The notes under the pieces were generated by a model. That model had not been told where the DNA came from and made no database searches. It saw only the letters and a list, made by a program, of their open reading frames with translations. From contig CASHSZ010000047.1 of the NCBI GenBank assembly GCA_949358305.1, positions 1 through 32,250 of the forward strand: a DNA stretch of 32,250 nucleotides, given 5' to 3'. Below, piece after piece: positions 1-10,790 of this stretch (position 1 is its first letter; the number at the start of each line of letters is the position of its first letter). This DNA is from Strigamia acuminata (taxonomy: Eukaryota; Arthropoda; Chilopoda; Geophilomorpha; Linotaeniidae). The position numbers and the translations under genes are program-made.

Positions 1-323
1 GTTTACCGATGTGTCGAAGTCGGCGTACGAGCGCGACTCGCGTCGTACGTCTCAGAAAACATAAATACGGTGGTTTGGTGTTTATATCTAACGCACCAAA
101 CATGAACCAACTAGCAAATATACAAAACTAACAGTTATTTTAATAAAACAAGGTAACTTACATAGTTGAAACCAAAAAGGAATTTAAAGGTGACAAAAGA
201 CATTGCCGTCGCCATGTGCGCGCTCGCTTATGTCAAACTGGGAAAATTAATAAACGTCCCGGCAGCACGATAGGCTTTTTAAACGCACATTTCATTTTCA
301 CGTGAACAAAACATGACGTTTAG
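1..323. other. left edge, no firm gene
   Basis: No gene can be assigned here. A short + frame open from position 2 ends in TAA at 62-64 and is followed by AATAAA at 142-147, so the edge could hold the last codons of a + strand gene that begins outside the window; about 20 codons are too few to decide. A second + frame stays open from about 164 to 309 with a possible acceptor (CATAG) in front of it, which is also within chance. Positions 77-100 resemble the 'gtgtttatggcaacgcacc' segment of repeat family 2, seen at about 24470, 28525 and 31648. Confidence 0.25.
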
Positions 324-515
324 TACTGCTCCAACATCTCCCCAACAACACCGACCGTTCCCTTTCTGACCGACAGCACCCCGTTGAAATCCGGGCTGAT
401 TCCCGCCTTGGAGATGACCACCGAAGGCGAGAACCAAGACGCGGTCGTGGCAAAGGATATGCCCGAAACCCCGACCTTCTTTGTAGACAAGGAGTTGGAC
501 GCCGATGAGCGTTGG
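324..515 (+). pseudogene. possible coding fragment, unrecognised
   Basis: This + frame is open for about 64 codons after the TAG at 321-323, with no ATG at its left edge. Its third codon positions are strongly biased to G or C, and the amino-acid composition is protein-like, rich in Thr, Pro, Glu and Asp. The TAG could be a splice acceptor, which would make this an internal exon. From about 513 the sequence becomes the satellite monomer (the GTTGGACG motif), so the coding-like stretch seems to be interrupted by repeat DNA. The antisense frame is also open but has weaker third-position bias. No family was recognised; this could equally be an old gene remnant. Confidence 0.3.
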
Positions 516-1010
516 ACGCGGGCACCGTCCACGCACGCCCGTGCACGCGCGATGTACTTTTTGCAATATCTGACAAAACTTGCCCGACGCTTAAGAAAGA
601 ACCGCGCATGAATCGAGCAAAATTCCCACATAATTTGTATAAAAAGCGGTCCAACTCATAAATTGAAGCTCTCGTGCAGCGCAGTGAATTCAAACAATGG
701 CGACAGAGAAATTAAAAACAAGTCTAATTTATTCGACATAGGAACACTGGTGTACAATAGAAAATGCGTGTGTGGTGCAACAATTGAAATTGCACGCGCT
801 CAAAACAATTAGCAAAATAAAATCATACAAAACATCGAGACTGACGAGAGAGACGAGAGTCCACGCGATATACTCGCGTGGGCGCGTGTTGAACGTGCGC
901 ACGACGCGCAAGAACCGCACAAACTGAGTCGAGGAACCACTAAAATTAAACACATGTCCGATGCAAAAACAATTATCAATAAATACATCATTATCGTTGC
1001 TGTTTGCAAG
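516..1010. other. no gene seen; satellite monomer remnant and AT-rich DNA
   Basis: Positions 510-600 match part of the satellite monomer (GTTGGACG, a CCGTCCACGCA-like stretch, CTGACAAAACTTGC). The rest, about 610-1010, is AT-rich unique-looking sequence. A minus-strand ORF of 143 codons (729-1160) runs out of it into the satellite and shows no codon bias or recognisable domain. Confidence 0.4.
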
Positions 1011-1560
1011 GAAATTGCCAAAAGTCGGTGACTGGCGGCGGGGCGAGTCCCGGGCGGAGGGGCGAGCATTGGCGGCCGAGAGGGAGAGAGAGGACGGCCG
1101 GGGCTCCCGCCGACGGTCGTAGGGGCGAGCCTTGGCGGGTTGGACGTGCGCATCGTCCACGCACGTGGGCGCGTGATTTACTGGCGCGTTGGACGAGTTC
1201 TAAAAAAATTCTCCAAAATCTGACAAAACTGGCAACGATTTTTGATAAATTTCCACGGAATTTCAGCAATATTTTGCGAGACATTTCTGCCCGATTGGAC
1301 GGGCTTCTGTAAAACAGTGTTCTTAAAATCTGTGGAAATCAATTAAATGTCGTTAAAAATCGTTGCAAGTTTTGTCAGATTTTGGAGAATTTTTTTAAAA
1401 CTCGTCCAACGCGCCAGTAAATCGAGCTCCCACACGCGCCCACATGCACGTCCAATCCGCATGGGCACTGTCACATCGGACGTTTGTTGCGTGCAAAACT
1501 TGCACCGACTTTTGGCCATTTTTGGTTAAACTTCCGCACAATTTCTGCCCGATTGGACAC
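1010..1560. repeat. satellite monomers, first block
   Basis: This contains the same elements as the later monomer blocks: a GGCGGAGGGGCGAGCC-like GC motif, the boundary motif TTTACTGGCGCGTTGGACGA, and an AT-rich stretch with CTGACAAAACT, TTTCCACGGAATTTCAGCAA and TTTCTGCCCGATTGGAC. These motifs recur through 19790. Here two copies face each other and form the fold-back described separately. There is no coding evidence. Confidence 0.8.
1175..1423. repeat. fold-back repeat with 69-nt arms
   Basis: The left arm (1175-1243) and the right arm (1355-1423) are reverse complements, with 2 mismatches in 69 positions by my alignment, separated by a 111-nt loop. The arms comprise the monomer boundary motif (GGCGCGTTGGACGAGTT) and the following AT-rich stretch. 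A more diverged pair of the same kind lies at about 2696-2770 and 3145-3219. A transcript through this region would form a long hairpin. Confidence 0.85.
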
Positions 1561-1593
1561 TGAGGTTCGGTTTCCGACCGGGTCGTTTCTTGT

Positions 1594-2558
1594 CCGACCC
1601 GCGGCGCGTCGCGGCGCGGCCGGAGGACGGCCCTCGTCCCCAAAAACCACACTCCGAGTCACGTGGTCTCGCACTCGACTCTTTCAGTTTTCCCGTTTTC
1701 GGGTCGCACGGCCAACAGGCCGTGACGGGCCGTAGCGGGTCGAAAACGGGCCGTTAACGGCCCGTTGACGGCCCGTTAACGGCCCGTTGACGGCCCGTTA
1801 GCGGCCCGCATGAGGTCGCACGGGCCGTCGGCGAGCCGAAGTCCGGGAACGAAGGCCGTTACGGGACCGTGACGGGACCGTCGGCGGCCCGTTAACGGCC
1901 CGTGCGGGCCGTTACGGGATCGTGACGGGACCGTCGGCGGCCCGTTAACGGCCCGTACGACCCCATGCGGGCCGTTGACGGGCCGTTAACGGGCCGTTAA
2001 CGGGCCGTTAACGGGCCGTGACGGTGTAAATCGAAAAAATCAACAACCGACAACACGTACATGAAAACGCGTACAACATTCATAGACATTAATCTCGAAT
2101 CCTGTTTTTGGTTTTACGCCGTTAACGGGCCGTTAACGGCCCGCATGAGGTCGTACGGGCCGTTACGGGGTCGTGACGGGACCGTCGGCGGCCCGTTAAC
2201 GGCCCGTGCGGGCCGTTACGGGATAGTTACGGAACCGTCGGCGGCCCGTTAACGGCCCGTGCGAGCCGTTACGGGATCGTGACGGGACCGTCGGCGGCCC
2301 GTTAACGGCCCGTGCGAGCCGTTACGGGATTGTGACGGGACCGTCGGCGGCCCGTTAACGGCCCGTGCGGGCCGTTTTCGACCCGTTGCGGCCGTTTTCG
2401 ACCCGTTGCGGCCCGTTTTCGACCCGTTACGGTCCTTGGCCGTAACGGGCCGAAAACGGGAAAACTGAAAAAGTCGAGTGCGAGACCACGTGACCCGGAG
2501 TGTGGTTTTTGGGGACGAGGGCCGTCCTCCGACCGCGCCGTGACGCGCCGCGGGTCGG
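1594..2558. repeat. GTTAACGG block 1 bounded by 109-bp inverted repeats
   Basis: The left arm (1594-1702) and right arm (2450-2558) are reverse complements with 4 mismatches, all transitions. Between them lies GC-rich DNA made of CCGTTAACGG palindromes and 53-bp subunits, plus one 97-bp AT-rich core (2024-2120). Terminal inverted repeats around a roughly 965-bp unit resemble a non-autonomous DNA transposon whose interior has become satellite-like, but no transposase gene or clear target-site duplication was seen. Confidence 0.7.
2021..2122. repeat. 97-bp AT-rich core with inverted ends (one of 15 copies)
   Basis: This AT-rich core sits inside GC-rich GTTAACGG DNA. Its ends form an inverted repeat, ACGGYGTAAA on the left and TTTACGCCGT on the right. 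Copies of the same 97-bp length begin at 2024, 4681, 5283, 5640, 6115, 6471, 11180, 11537, 12012, 12369, 15048, 15405, 15880, 16237 and 18916. Variation is limited to a few bases, for example ACATG versus ACGTG, and a TGCCCC right end in the cores at 5640, 11537 and 15405. The function is unknown. Constancy of length beside variable GC blocks could reflect a protein-binding or nucleosome-positioning site, or simply recent amplification. Confidence 0.85.
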
Positions 2559-2559
2559 T

Positions 2560-4200
2560 CACCAACTTTTGTCAATTTTTGACAGATTTTCACGGAATTT
2601 CAGCGACATTTTACGAGACGTTTCTGCCCGATGGGACGGACTTCTGTAAAACATTGCTTAAAATCCATGGAAATTTATCACATATTGACAAAATTCGGTG
2701 CAAGTTTTGTCAGAAATTAGGAAAAAACTTTTTTCAAAACTCGTCCAACGCGCCGGTAAATTGAGCGCCCACGTGCGTCGACAGTGGGCGCTTCAAAACC
2801 GCGTGGACACTGTCAGATCTCGGCACAGTTTGATGCGCCCAAATCTAGCAATACTTGCACCGACTTTTGGCAATTTGTGACAAATTTTCACAGAATTTCG
2901 GCAACATTTTACGACACATTTCTGCCCGGTTGGACACATTTCCACAGGTTTTTTGTAAAACGTTGCTAAAATTCCGTTGAATTTCATCAAAAATTGTGTC
3001 AAAAGTCGGTGACGGGCGGAGGGGCGAGCTCCGGGCGCCCGAGAGAGAGAGAGAAAGAGAGAGAGAGGGGACGGCCGGGGCTCCCGCCAACGGGCGGAGG
3101 GGCGAGCCTTGGCGGGTTGGGCGTGCACTATCTAGGCATGTGGGCGCTCGATTTACCGGCACGTTGGACAAGTTTTGAAAATTTTTTTTTCCTAATTTTT
3201 GACAAAATTAGCACCGAATTTTGCCAATATTTGATAAATTTCCACGGAATTTTATCAATGTTTTACAAAAAACCCCTGGAAATGTGTCCAATCGAGCAGA
3301 AATGTCTCGTAAAATATCGCTGAAATTTGTCTAAAATTGACAAAAAATCGGTGCAAGTTTTGCTAGATATTTGCCCGGATCAAACTGTGCCCGAAACCGC
3401 CCGATCTGACAGTGTGCACGCGGGCTGGACGTGCCCACTGTCCCCGCATGTGCACTCGCCGGCGCGTTGGACGAGTTTAAGAAGATTTTATCAATTTCTG
3501 ACAAAACTTGCATCGATTTTTTGTCAATATTTGATAAATTTCCCCAGAATTTTAGCAATAAAACCTTTGAAAATGTATCCAAAAGAGCAGAAATGTCCTG
3601 TAAAATATTGCTGAAAATCTGTTGAAATTCATCAAATATTGACAAAAATCTGTGACGAGCGGAGGGGCGATCCTTTGGCGGCCGAAAGAGAGAGGGGGGA
3701 CGGTCGGGGCTCCCGCCGACGGGCGGAGGGGCGAGCCTTGGCGGCCGAGAGAGAGAGAGAGAGAGGACGGCCGGGGCTCCCGCCGGCGCACTGTCCACGC
3801 ATGGGCGCGCTCGATTTACTGGCGCGTTGGACGAATTTTAAATTTTTTGTTTCCTATTTCTGACAAAATTTGCACAGACTTTTGTCAATTTTTGACAAAT
3901 TTTCACGGAATTTCAGCAATGGGACGGACTTATGTAAAACATCGCTTAAAATCTGGAAATCTGTCAAATCTTCTTTAAATTTATGCAAGATATTGGGAAA
4001 TTTTGGTTTAACTCGTCCAACGGGCCGGTAAATCGAGCGCCCACACGCGCCCACATGCACGTCCAACCCGCATGGGCACTGTCACATCGGACGTTTGTTG
4101 CGTGCAAAACTTGCACCGACTTTTGGCCATTTTTGGTTAAACTTCCGCACAATTTCTGCCCGATTGGACACTGAGGTTCGGTTTCCGACCGGGTCGTTTC
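2560..4200. repeat. monomer block of composite copy 1
   Basis: Several related monomers of roughly 300-350 bp lie in a row. Each has a GC-rich part with GGCGGAGGGGCGAGC, a (GA)n tract (for example 3041-3068 and 3747-3763), the TTTACYGGCGCGTTGGACGA boundary, and an AT-rich part with repeated TTTGACAAA, GGAATTT and TTTCTGCCC motifs. The segment equivalent to the 1015-bp unit is present once. The block ends in the GGTTTCCGACCGGGTCG motif and the truncated left arm of the next GC block. Confidence 0.85.
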
Positions 4201-4203
4201 TTG

Positions 4204-6935
4204 TCCGACCCGCGGCGCGTCGCGGCGCGGCCGGAGGACGGCCCTCGTCCCCAAAAACCACACTCCGAGTCACGGGTCGCACGGCCAACAGGCCGTGACG
4301 GGCCGTAGCGGGTCGAAAACGGGCCGTTAACGGCCCGTTGACGGCCCGTTAGCGGCCCGCATGAGGTCGCACGGGCCGTCGGCGAGCCGAAGTCCGGGAA
4401 CGAAGGCCGTTACGGGACCGTGACGGGACCGTCGGCGGCCCGTTAACGGCCCGTGCGAGCCGTTACGGGATCGTGACGGGACCGTCGGCGGCCCGTTAAC
4501 GGCCCGTGCGAGCCGTTACGGAATCGTGACGGGACCGTCGGCGGCCCGTTAACGGCCCGTGCGGGCCGTTACGGGATCGTGACGGGACCGTCGGCGGCCC
4601 GTTAACGGCCCGTGCGACCCCATGCGGGCCGTTGACGGGCCGTTAACGGGCCGTTAACGGGCCGTTAACGGGCCGTGACGGTGTAAATCGAAAAAATCAA
4701 CAACCGACAACACGTACATGAAAACGCGTACAACATTCATAGACATTAATCTCGAATCCTGTTTTTGGTTTTACGCCGTTAACGGGCCGTTAACGGCCCG
4801 TTAACGGCCCGTTAACGGCCCGTTAACGGCCCGCATGAGGTCGTACGGGCCGTTACGGGGTCGTGACGGGACCGTCGGCGGCCCGTTAACGGCCCGTGCG
4901 GGCCGTTACGGGATAGTTACGGAACCGTCGGCGGCCCGTTAACGGCCCGTGCGAGCCGTTACGGGATCGTGACGGGACCGTCGGCGGCCCGTTAACGGCC
5001 CGTGCGAGCCGTTACGGGATTGTGACGGGACCGTCGGCGGCCCGTTAACGGCCCGTGCGGGCCGTTGCGGGATCGTGACGGGATCGTCGACGGCCCGTTA
5101 ACGGCCCGTGCGGGCCGTTGCGGGATCGTGACGGGACCGTCAGCGGCCCGTTAACGGCCCGTGCGGGCCGTTGCGGGATCGTGACGGGATCGTCGACGGC
5201 CCGTTAACGGCCCGTGCGGGCCGTTGCGGGCCGTTGACGGGCCGTTGACGGGTCGTTAACGGGCCGTTAACGGGCCGTTACGGCGTGAATCGAAAAAATC
5301 AACAACCGACAACACGTACATGAAAACGCGTACAACATTCATAGACATTAATCTCGAATCCTGTTTTTGGTTTTACGCCGTTAACGGGCCGTTAACGGGC
5401 CGTTAACGGCCCGTTAACGGCCCGCGTGAGGTCGTACGGGCCGTCGGCGAGCCGAAGTCCGGGAACGAAGGCCGTGACGGGATCGTGACGGGACCGTCAG
5501 CGGCCCGTTAACGGCCCGTGCGGGCCGTTGCGGGATCGTGACGGGATCGTCGACGGCCCGTTAACGGCCCGTGCGGGCCGTTGCGGGCCGTTGACGGGCC
5601 GTTGACGGGCCGTTAACGGGCCGTTAACGGGCCGTTACGGCGTAAATCGAAAAAATCAACAACCGACAACACGTACGTGAAAACGCGTACAACATTCATA
5701 GACATTAATCTCGAATCCTGTTTTCGGTTTTGCCCCGTTAACGGGCCGTTAACGGGCCGTTAACGGGCCGTTAACGGCCCGTGCGGGCCGTTGCGGGATC
5801 GTGACGGGACCGTCGACGGCCCGTTAACGGCCCGTGCGGGCCGTTGCGGGATCGTGACGGGACCGTCAGCGGCCCGTTAACGGCCCGTGCGGGCCGTTGC
5901 GGGATCGTGACGGGATCGTCGACGGCCCGTTAACGGCCCGTGCGGGCCGTTGCGGGATCGTGACGGGACCGTCAGCGGCCCGTTAACGGCCCGTGCGGGC
6001 CGTTGCGGGATCGTGACGGGATCGTCGACGGCCCGTTAACGGCCCGTGCGGGCCGTTGCGGGCCGTTGACGGGCCGTTGACGGGCCGTTAACGGGCCGTT
6101 AACGGGCCGTTACGGCGTGAATCGAAAAAATCAACAACCGACAACACGTACATGAAAACGCGTACAACATTCATAGACATTAATCTCGAATCCTGTTTTT
6201 GGTTTTACGCCGTTAACGGGCCGTTAACGGGCCGTTAACGGCCCGTTAACGGCCCGCGTGAGGTCGTACGGGCCGTCGGCGAGCCGAAGTCCGGGAACGA
6301 AGGCCGTGACGGGATCGTGACGGGACCGTCAGCGGCCCGTTAACGGCCCGTGCGGGCCGTTGCGGGATCGTGACGGGATCGTCGACGGCCCGTTAACGGC
6401 CCGTGCGGGCCGTTGCGGCCGTTGACGGGCCGTTGACGGGCCGTTAACGGGCCGTTAACGGGCCGTTACGGCGTAAATCGAAAAAATCAACAACCGACAA
6501 CACGTACGTGAAAACGCGTACAACATTCATAGACATTAATCTCGAATCCTGTTTTTGGTTTTACGCCGTTAACGGGCCGTTAACGGCCCGTTAACGGCCC
6601 GTTAACGGCCCGCACAGGCCGTGACGGGATCGTGACGGGACTGTCGGCGGCCCGTTAACGGCCCGCACGAGCCGTGACGGGATCGTGACGGGACCGTCGG
6701 CAGCCCGTTAACGGCCCGTACGACTCCATGCGGGCCGTTACGGGATCGTGACGGGACCGTCGGCGGCCCGTTAACGGCCCGTGCGAGCCGTTACGGGATT
6801 GTGACGGGACCGTCGGCGGCCCGTTAACGGCCCGTGCGGGCCGTTTTCGACCCGTTGCGGCCGTTTTCGACCCGTTGCGGCCCGTTTTCGACCCGTTACG
6901 GTCCTTGGCCGTAACGGGCCGAAAACGGGAAAACT
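4204..6935. repeat. GTTAACGG block 2, longest GC block
   Basis: It consists of 53-bp subunits (for example CGTGCG at 4452 and 4505) with CCGTTAACGG palindromes and five 97-bp cores. Its left inverted-repeat arm lacks the 38 bp that follow GAGTCAC in block 1; the right arm is complete. Relative to blocks 3 and 4 it carries an additional segment between the cores at 4681 and 5283. It has one single-base difference in a G run near 6417 compared with block 3. No gene is present. Confidence 0.85.
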
Positions 6936-7008
6936 GAAAAAGTCGAGTGCGAGACCACGTGACCCGGAGTGTGGTTTTTGGGGACGAGGGCCGTCCTCCG
7001 ACCGCGCC

Positions 7009-10000
7009 GTGACGCGCCGCGGGTCGGTCACCAACTTTTGTCAATTTTTGACAGATTTTCACGGAATTTCAGCGACATTTTACGAGACGTTTCTGCCCGA
7101 TGGGACGGACTTCTGTAAAACATTGCTTAAAATCCATGGAAATTTATCACATATTGACAAAATTCGGTGCAAGTTTTGTCAGAAATTAGGAAAAAACTTT
7201 TTTCAAAACTCGTCCAACGCGCCGGTAAATTGAGCGCCCACGTGCGTCGACAGTGGGCGCTTCAAAACCGCGTGGACACTGTCAGATCTCGGCACAGTTT
7301 GATGCGCCCAAATCTAGCAATACTTGCACCGACTTTTGGCAATTTGTGACAAATTTTCACAGAATTTCGGCAACATTTTACGACACATTTCTGCCCGGTT
7401 GGACACATTTCCACAGGTTTTTTGTAAAACGTTGCTAAAATTCTGTTGAATTTCATCAAAAATTGTGTCAAAAGTCGGTGACGGGCGGAGGGGCGAGCTC
7501 CGGGCGCCCGAGAGAGAGAGAGAAAGAGAGAGAGAGGGGACGGCCGGGGCTCCCGCCAACGGGCGGAGGGGCGAGCCTTGGCGGGTTGGGCGTGCACTAT
7601 CTAGGCATGTGGGCGCTCGATTTACCGGCACGTTGGACAAGTTTTGAAAATTTTTTTTTCCTAATTTTTGACAAAATTAGCACCGAATTTTGCCAATATT
7701 TGATAAATTTCCACGGAATTTTATCAATGTTTTACAAAAAACCCCTGGAAATGTGTCCAATCGAGCAGAAATGTCTCGTAAAATATCGCTGAAATTTGTC
7801 TAAAATTGACAAAAAATCGGTGCAAGTTTTGCTAGATATTTGCCCGGATCAAACTGTGCCCGAAACCGCCCGATCTGACAGTGTGCACGCGGGCTGGACG
7901 TGCCCACTGTCCCCGCATGTGCACTCGCCGGCGCGTTGGACGAGTTTAAGAAGATTTTATCAATTTCTGACAAAACTTGCATCGATTTTTTGTCAATTTT
8001 TGATAAATTTCCCCAGAATTTTAGCAATAAAACCTTTGAAAATGTATCCAAAAGAGCAGAAATGTCCTGTAAAATATTGCTGAAAATCTGTTGAAATTCA
8101 TCAAATATTGACAAAAATCTGTGACGAGCGGAGGGGCGATCCTTTGGCGGCCGAAAGAGAGAGGGGGGACGGTCGGGGCTCCCGCCGACGGGCGGAGGGG
8201 CGAGCCTTGGCGGCCGAGAGAGAGAGAGAGAGAGGACGGCCGGGGCTCCCGCCGGCGCACTGTCCACGCATGGGCGCGCTCGATTTACTGGCGCGTTGGA
8301 CGAATTTTAAATTTTTTGTTTCCTATTTCTGACAAAATTTGCACCGACTTTTGGCAATTTGTGACAAATTTTCACAGAATTTCGGCAACATTTTACGACA
8401 CATTTCTGCCCGGTTGGACACATTTCCACAGGTTTTTTGTAAAACGTTGCTAAAATTCCGTTGAATTTCATCAAAAATTGTGTCAAAAGTCGGTGACGGG
8501 CGGAGGGGCGAGCTCCGGGCGCCCGAGAGAGAGAGAGAAAGAGAGAGAGAGGGGACGGCCGGGGCTCCCGCCAACGGGCGGAGGGGCGAGCCTTGGCGGG
8601 TTGGGCGTGCACTATCTAGGCATGTGGGCGCTCGATTTACCGGCACGTTGGACAAGTTTTGAAAATTTTTTTTTCCTAATTTTTGACAAAATTAGCACCG
8701 AATTTTGCCAATATTTGATAAATTTCCACGGAATTTTATCAATGTTTTACAAAAAACCCCTGGAAATGTGTCCAATCGAGCAGAAATGTCTCGTAAAATA
8801 TCGCTGAAATTTGTCTAAAATTGACAAAAAATCGGTGCAAGTTTTGCTAGATATTTGCCCGGATCAAACTGTGCCCGAAACCGCCCGATCTGACAGTGTG
8901 CACGCGGGCTGGACGTGCCCACTGTCCCCGCATGTGCACTCGCCGGCGCGTTGGACGAGTTTAAGAAGATTTTATCAATTTCTGACAAAACTTGCATCGA
9001 TTTTTTGTCAATTTTTGATAAATTTCCCCAGAATTTTAGCAATAAAACCTTTGAAAATGTATCCAAAAGAGCAGAAATGTCCTGTAAAATATTGCTGAAA
9101 ATCTGTTGAAATTCATCAAATATTGACAAAAATCTGTGACGAGCGGAGGGGCGATCCTTTGGCGGCCGAAAGAGAGAGGGGGGACGGTCGGGGCTCCCGC
9201 CGACGGGCGGAGGGGCGAGCCTTGGCGGCCGAGAGAGAGAGAGAGAGAGGACGGCCGGGGCTCCCGCCGGCGCACTGTCCACGCATGGGCGCGCTCGATT
9301 TACTGGCGCGTTGGACGAATTTTAAATTTTTTGTTTCCTATTTCTGACAAAATTTGCACCGACTTTTGGCAATTTGTGACAAATTTTCACAGAATTTCGG
9401 CAACATTTTACGACACATTTCTGCCCGGTTGGACACATTTCCACAGGTTTTTTGTAAAACGTTGCTAAAATTCCGTTGAATTTCATCAAAAATTGTGTCA
9501 AAAGTCGGTGACGGGCGGAGGGGCGAGCTCCGGGCGCCCGAGAGAGAGAGAGAAAGAGAGAGAGAGGGGACGGCCGGGGCTCCCGCCAACGGGCGGAGGG
9601 GCGAGCCTTGGCGGGTTGGGCGTGCACTATCTAGGCATGTGGGCGCTCGATTTACCGGCACGTTGGACAAGTTTTGAAAATTTTTTTTTCCTAATTTTTG
9701 ACAAAATTAGCACCGAATTTTGCCAATATTTGATAAATTTCCACGGAATTTTATCAATGTTTTACAAAAAACCCCTGGAAATGTGTCCAATCGAGCAGAA
9801 ATGTCTCGTAAAATATCGCTGAAATTTGTCTAAAATTGACAAAAAATCGGTGCAAGTTTTGCTAGATATTTGCCCGGATCAAACTGTGCCCGAAACCGCC
9901 CGATCTGACAGTGTGCACGCGGGCTGGACGTGCCCACTGTCCCCGCATGTGCACTCGCCGGCGCGTTGGACGAGTTTAAGAAGATTTTATCAATTTCTGA

Positions 10001-10790
10001 CAAAACTTGCATCGATTTTTTGTCAATTTTTGATAAATTTCCCCAGAATTTTAGCAATAAAACCTTTGAAAATGTATCCAAAAGAGCAGAAATGTCCTGT
10101 AAAATATTGCTGAAAATCTGTTGAAATTCATCAAATATTGACAAAAATCTGTGACGAGCGGAGGGGCGATCCTTTGGCGGCCGAAAGAGAGAGGGGGGAC
10201 GGTCGGGGCTCCCGCCGACGGGCGGAGGGGCGAGCCTTGGCGGCCGAGAGAGAGAGAGAGAGAGGACGGCCGGGGCTCCCGCCGGCGCACTGTCCACGCA
10301 TGGGCGCGCTCGATTTACTGGCGCGTTGGACGAATTTTAAATTTTTTGTTTCCTATTTCTGACAAAATTTGCACAGACTTTTGTCAATTTTTGACAAATT
10401 TTCACGGAATTTCAGCAATGGGACGGACTTATGTAAAACATCGCTTAAAATCTGGAAATCTGTCAAATCTTCTTTAAATTTATGCAAGATATTGGGAAAT
10501 TTTGGTTTAACTCGTCCAACGGGCCGGTAAATCGAGCGCCCACACGCGCCCACATGCACGTCCAACCCGCATGGGCACTGTCACATCGGACGTTTGTTGC
10601 GTGCAAAACTTGCACCGACTTTTGGCCATTTTTGGTTAAACTTCCGCACAATTTCTGCCCGATTGGACACTGAGGTTCGGTTTCCGACCGGGTCGTTTCT
10701 TGTCCGACCCGCGGCGCGTCGCGGCGCGGCCGGAGGACGGCCCTCGTCCCCAAAAACCACACTCCGAGTCACGGGTCGCACGGCCAACAG
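7009..10790. repeat. monomer block of composite copy 2, expanded
   Basis: This has the same organisation as 2560-4200 but is longer by two 1015-bp units. Single-base differences from copy 1 are visible, such as TTCTGTTG at 7441 where copy 1 has TTCCGTTG, and CAATTTTTGAT near 7995 where copy 1 has CAATATTTGAT. It contains no coding sequence that I can support. Confidence 0.85.
7324..10368. repeat. 1015-bp segment in three tandem copies
   Basis: The copies are 7324-8338, 8339-9353 and 9354-10368. Each starts at TTGCACCGACTTTTGG. The junction joins TTTCTGACAAAATTTGCAC of one monomer to the TTGCACCGACTTTTGG of an earlier one. In the single-copy versions these two sequences sit about 1 kb apart and share TTGCAC and GACTTTTG. 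The simplest reading is unequal crossing-over between related monomers, followed by one more round of expansion. Confidence 0.85.

Noticed and set aside
4452-6935. Regular 53-bp units with palindromic GTTAACGG, CRISPR-like at first sight
   Set aside because: Units abut without unique spacers, the context is eukaryotic, and no cas genes are present.
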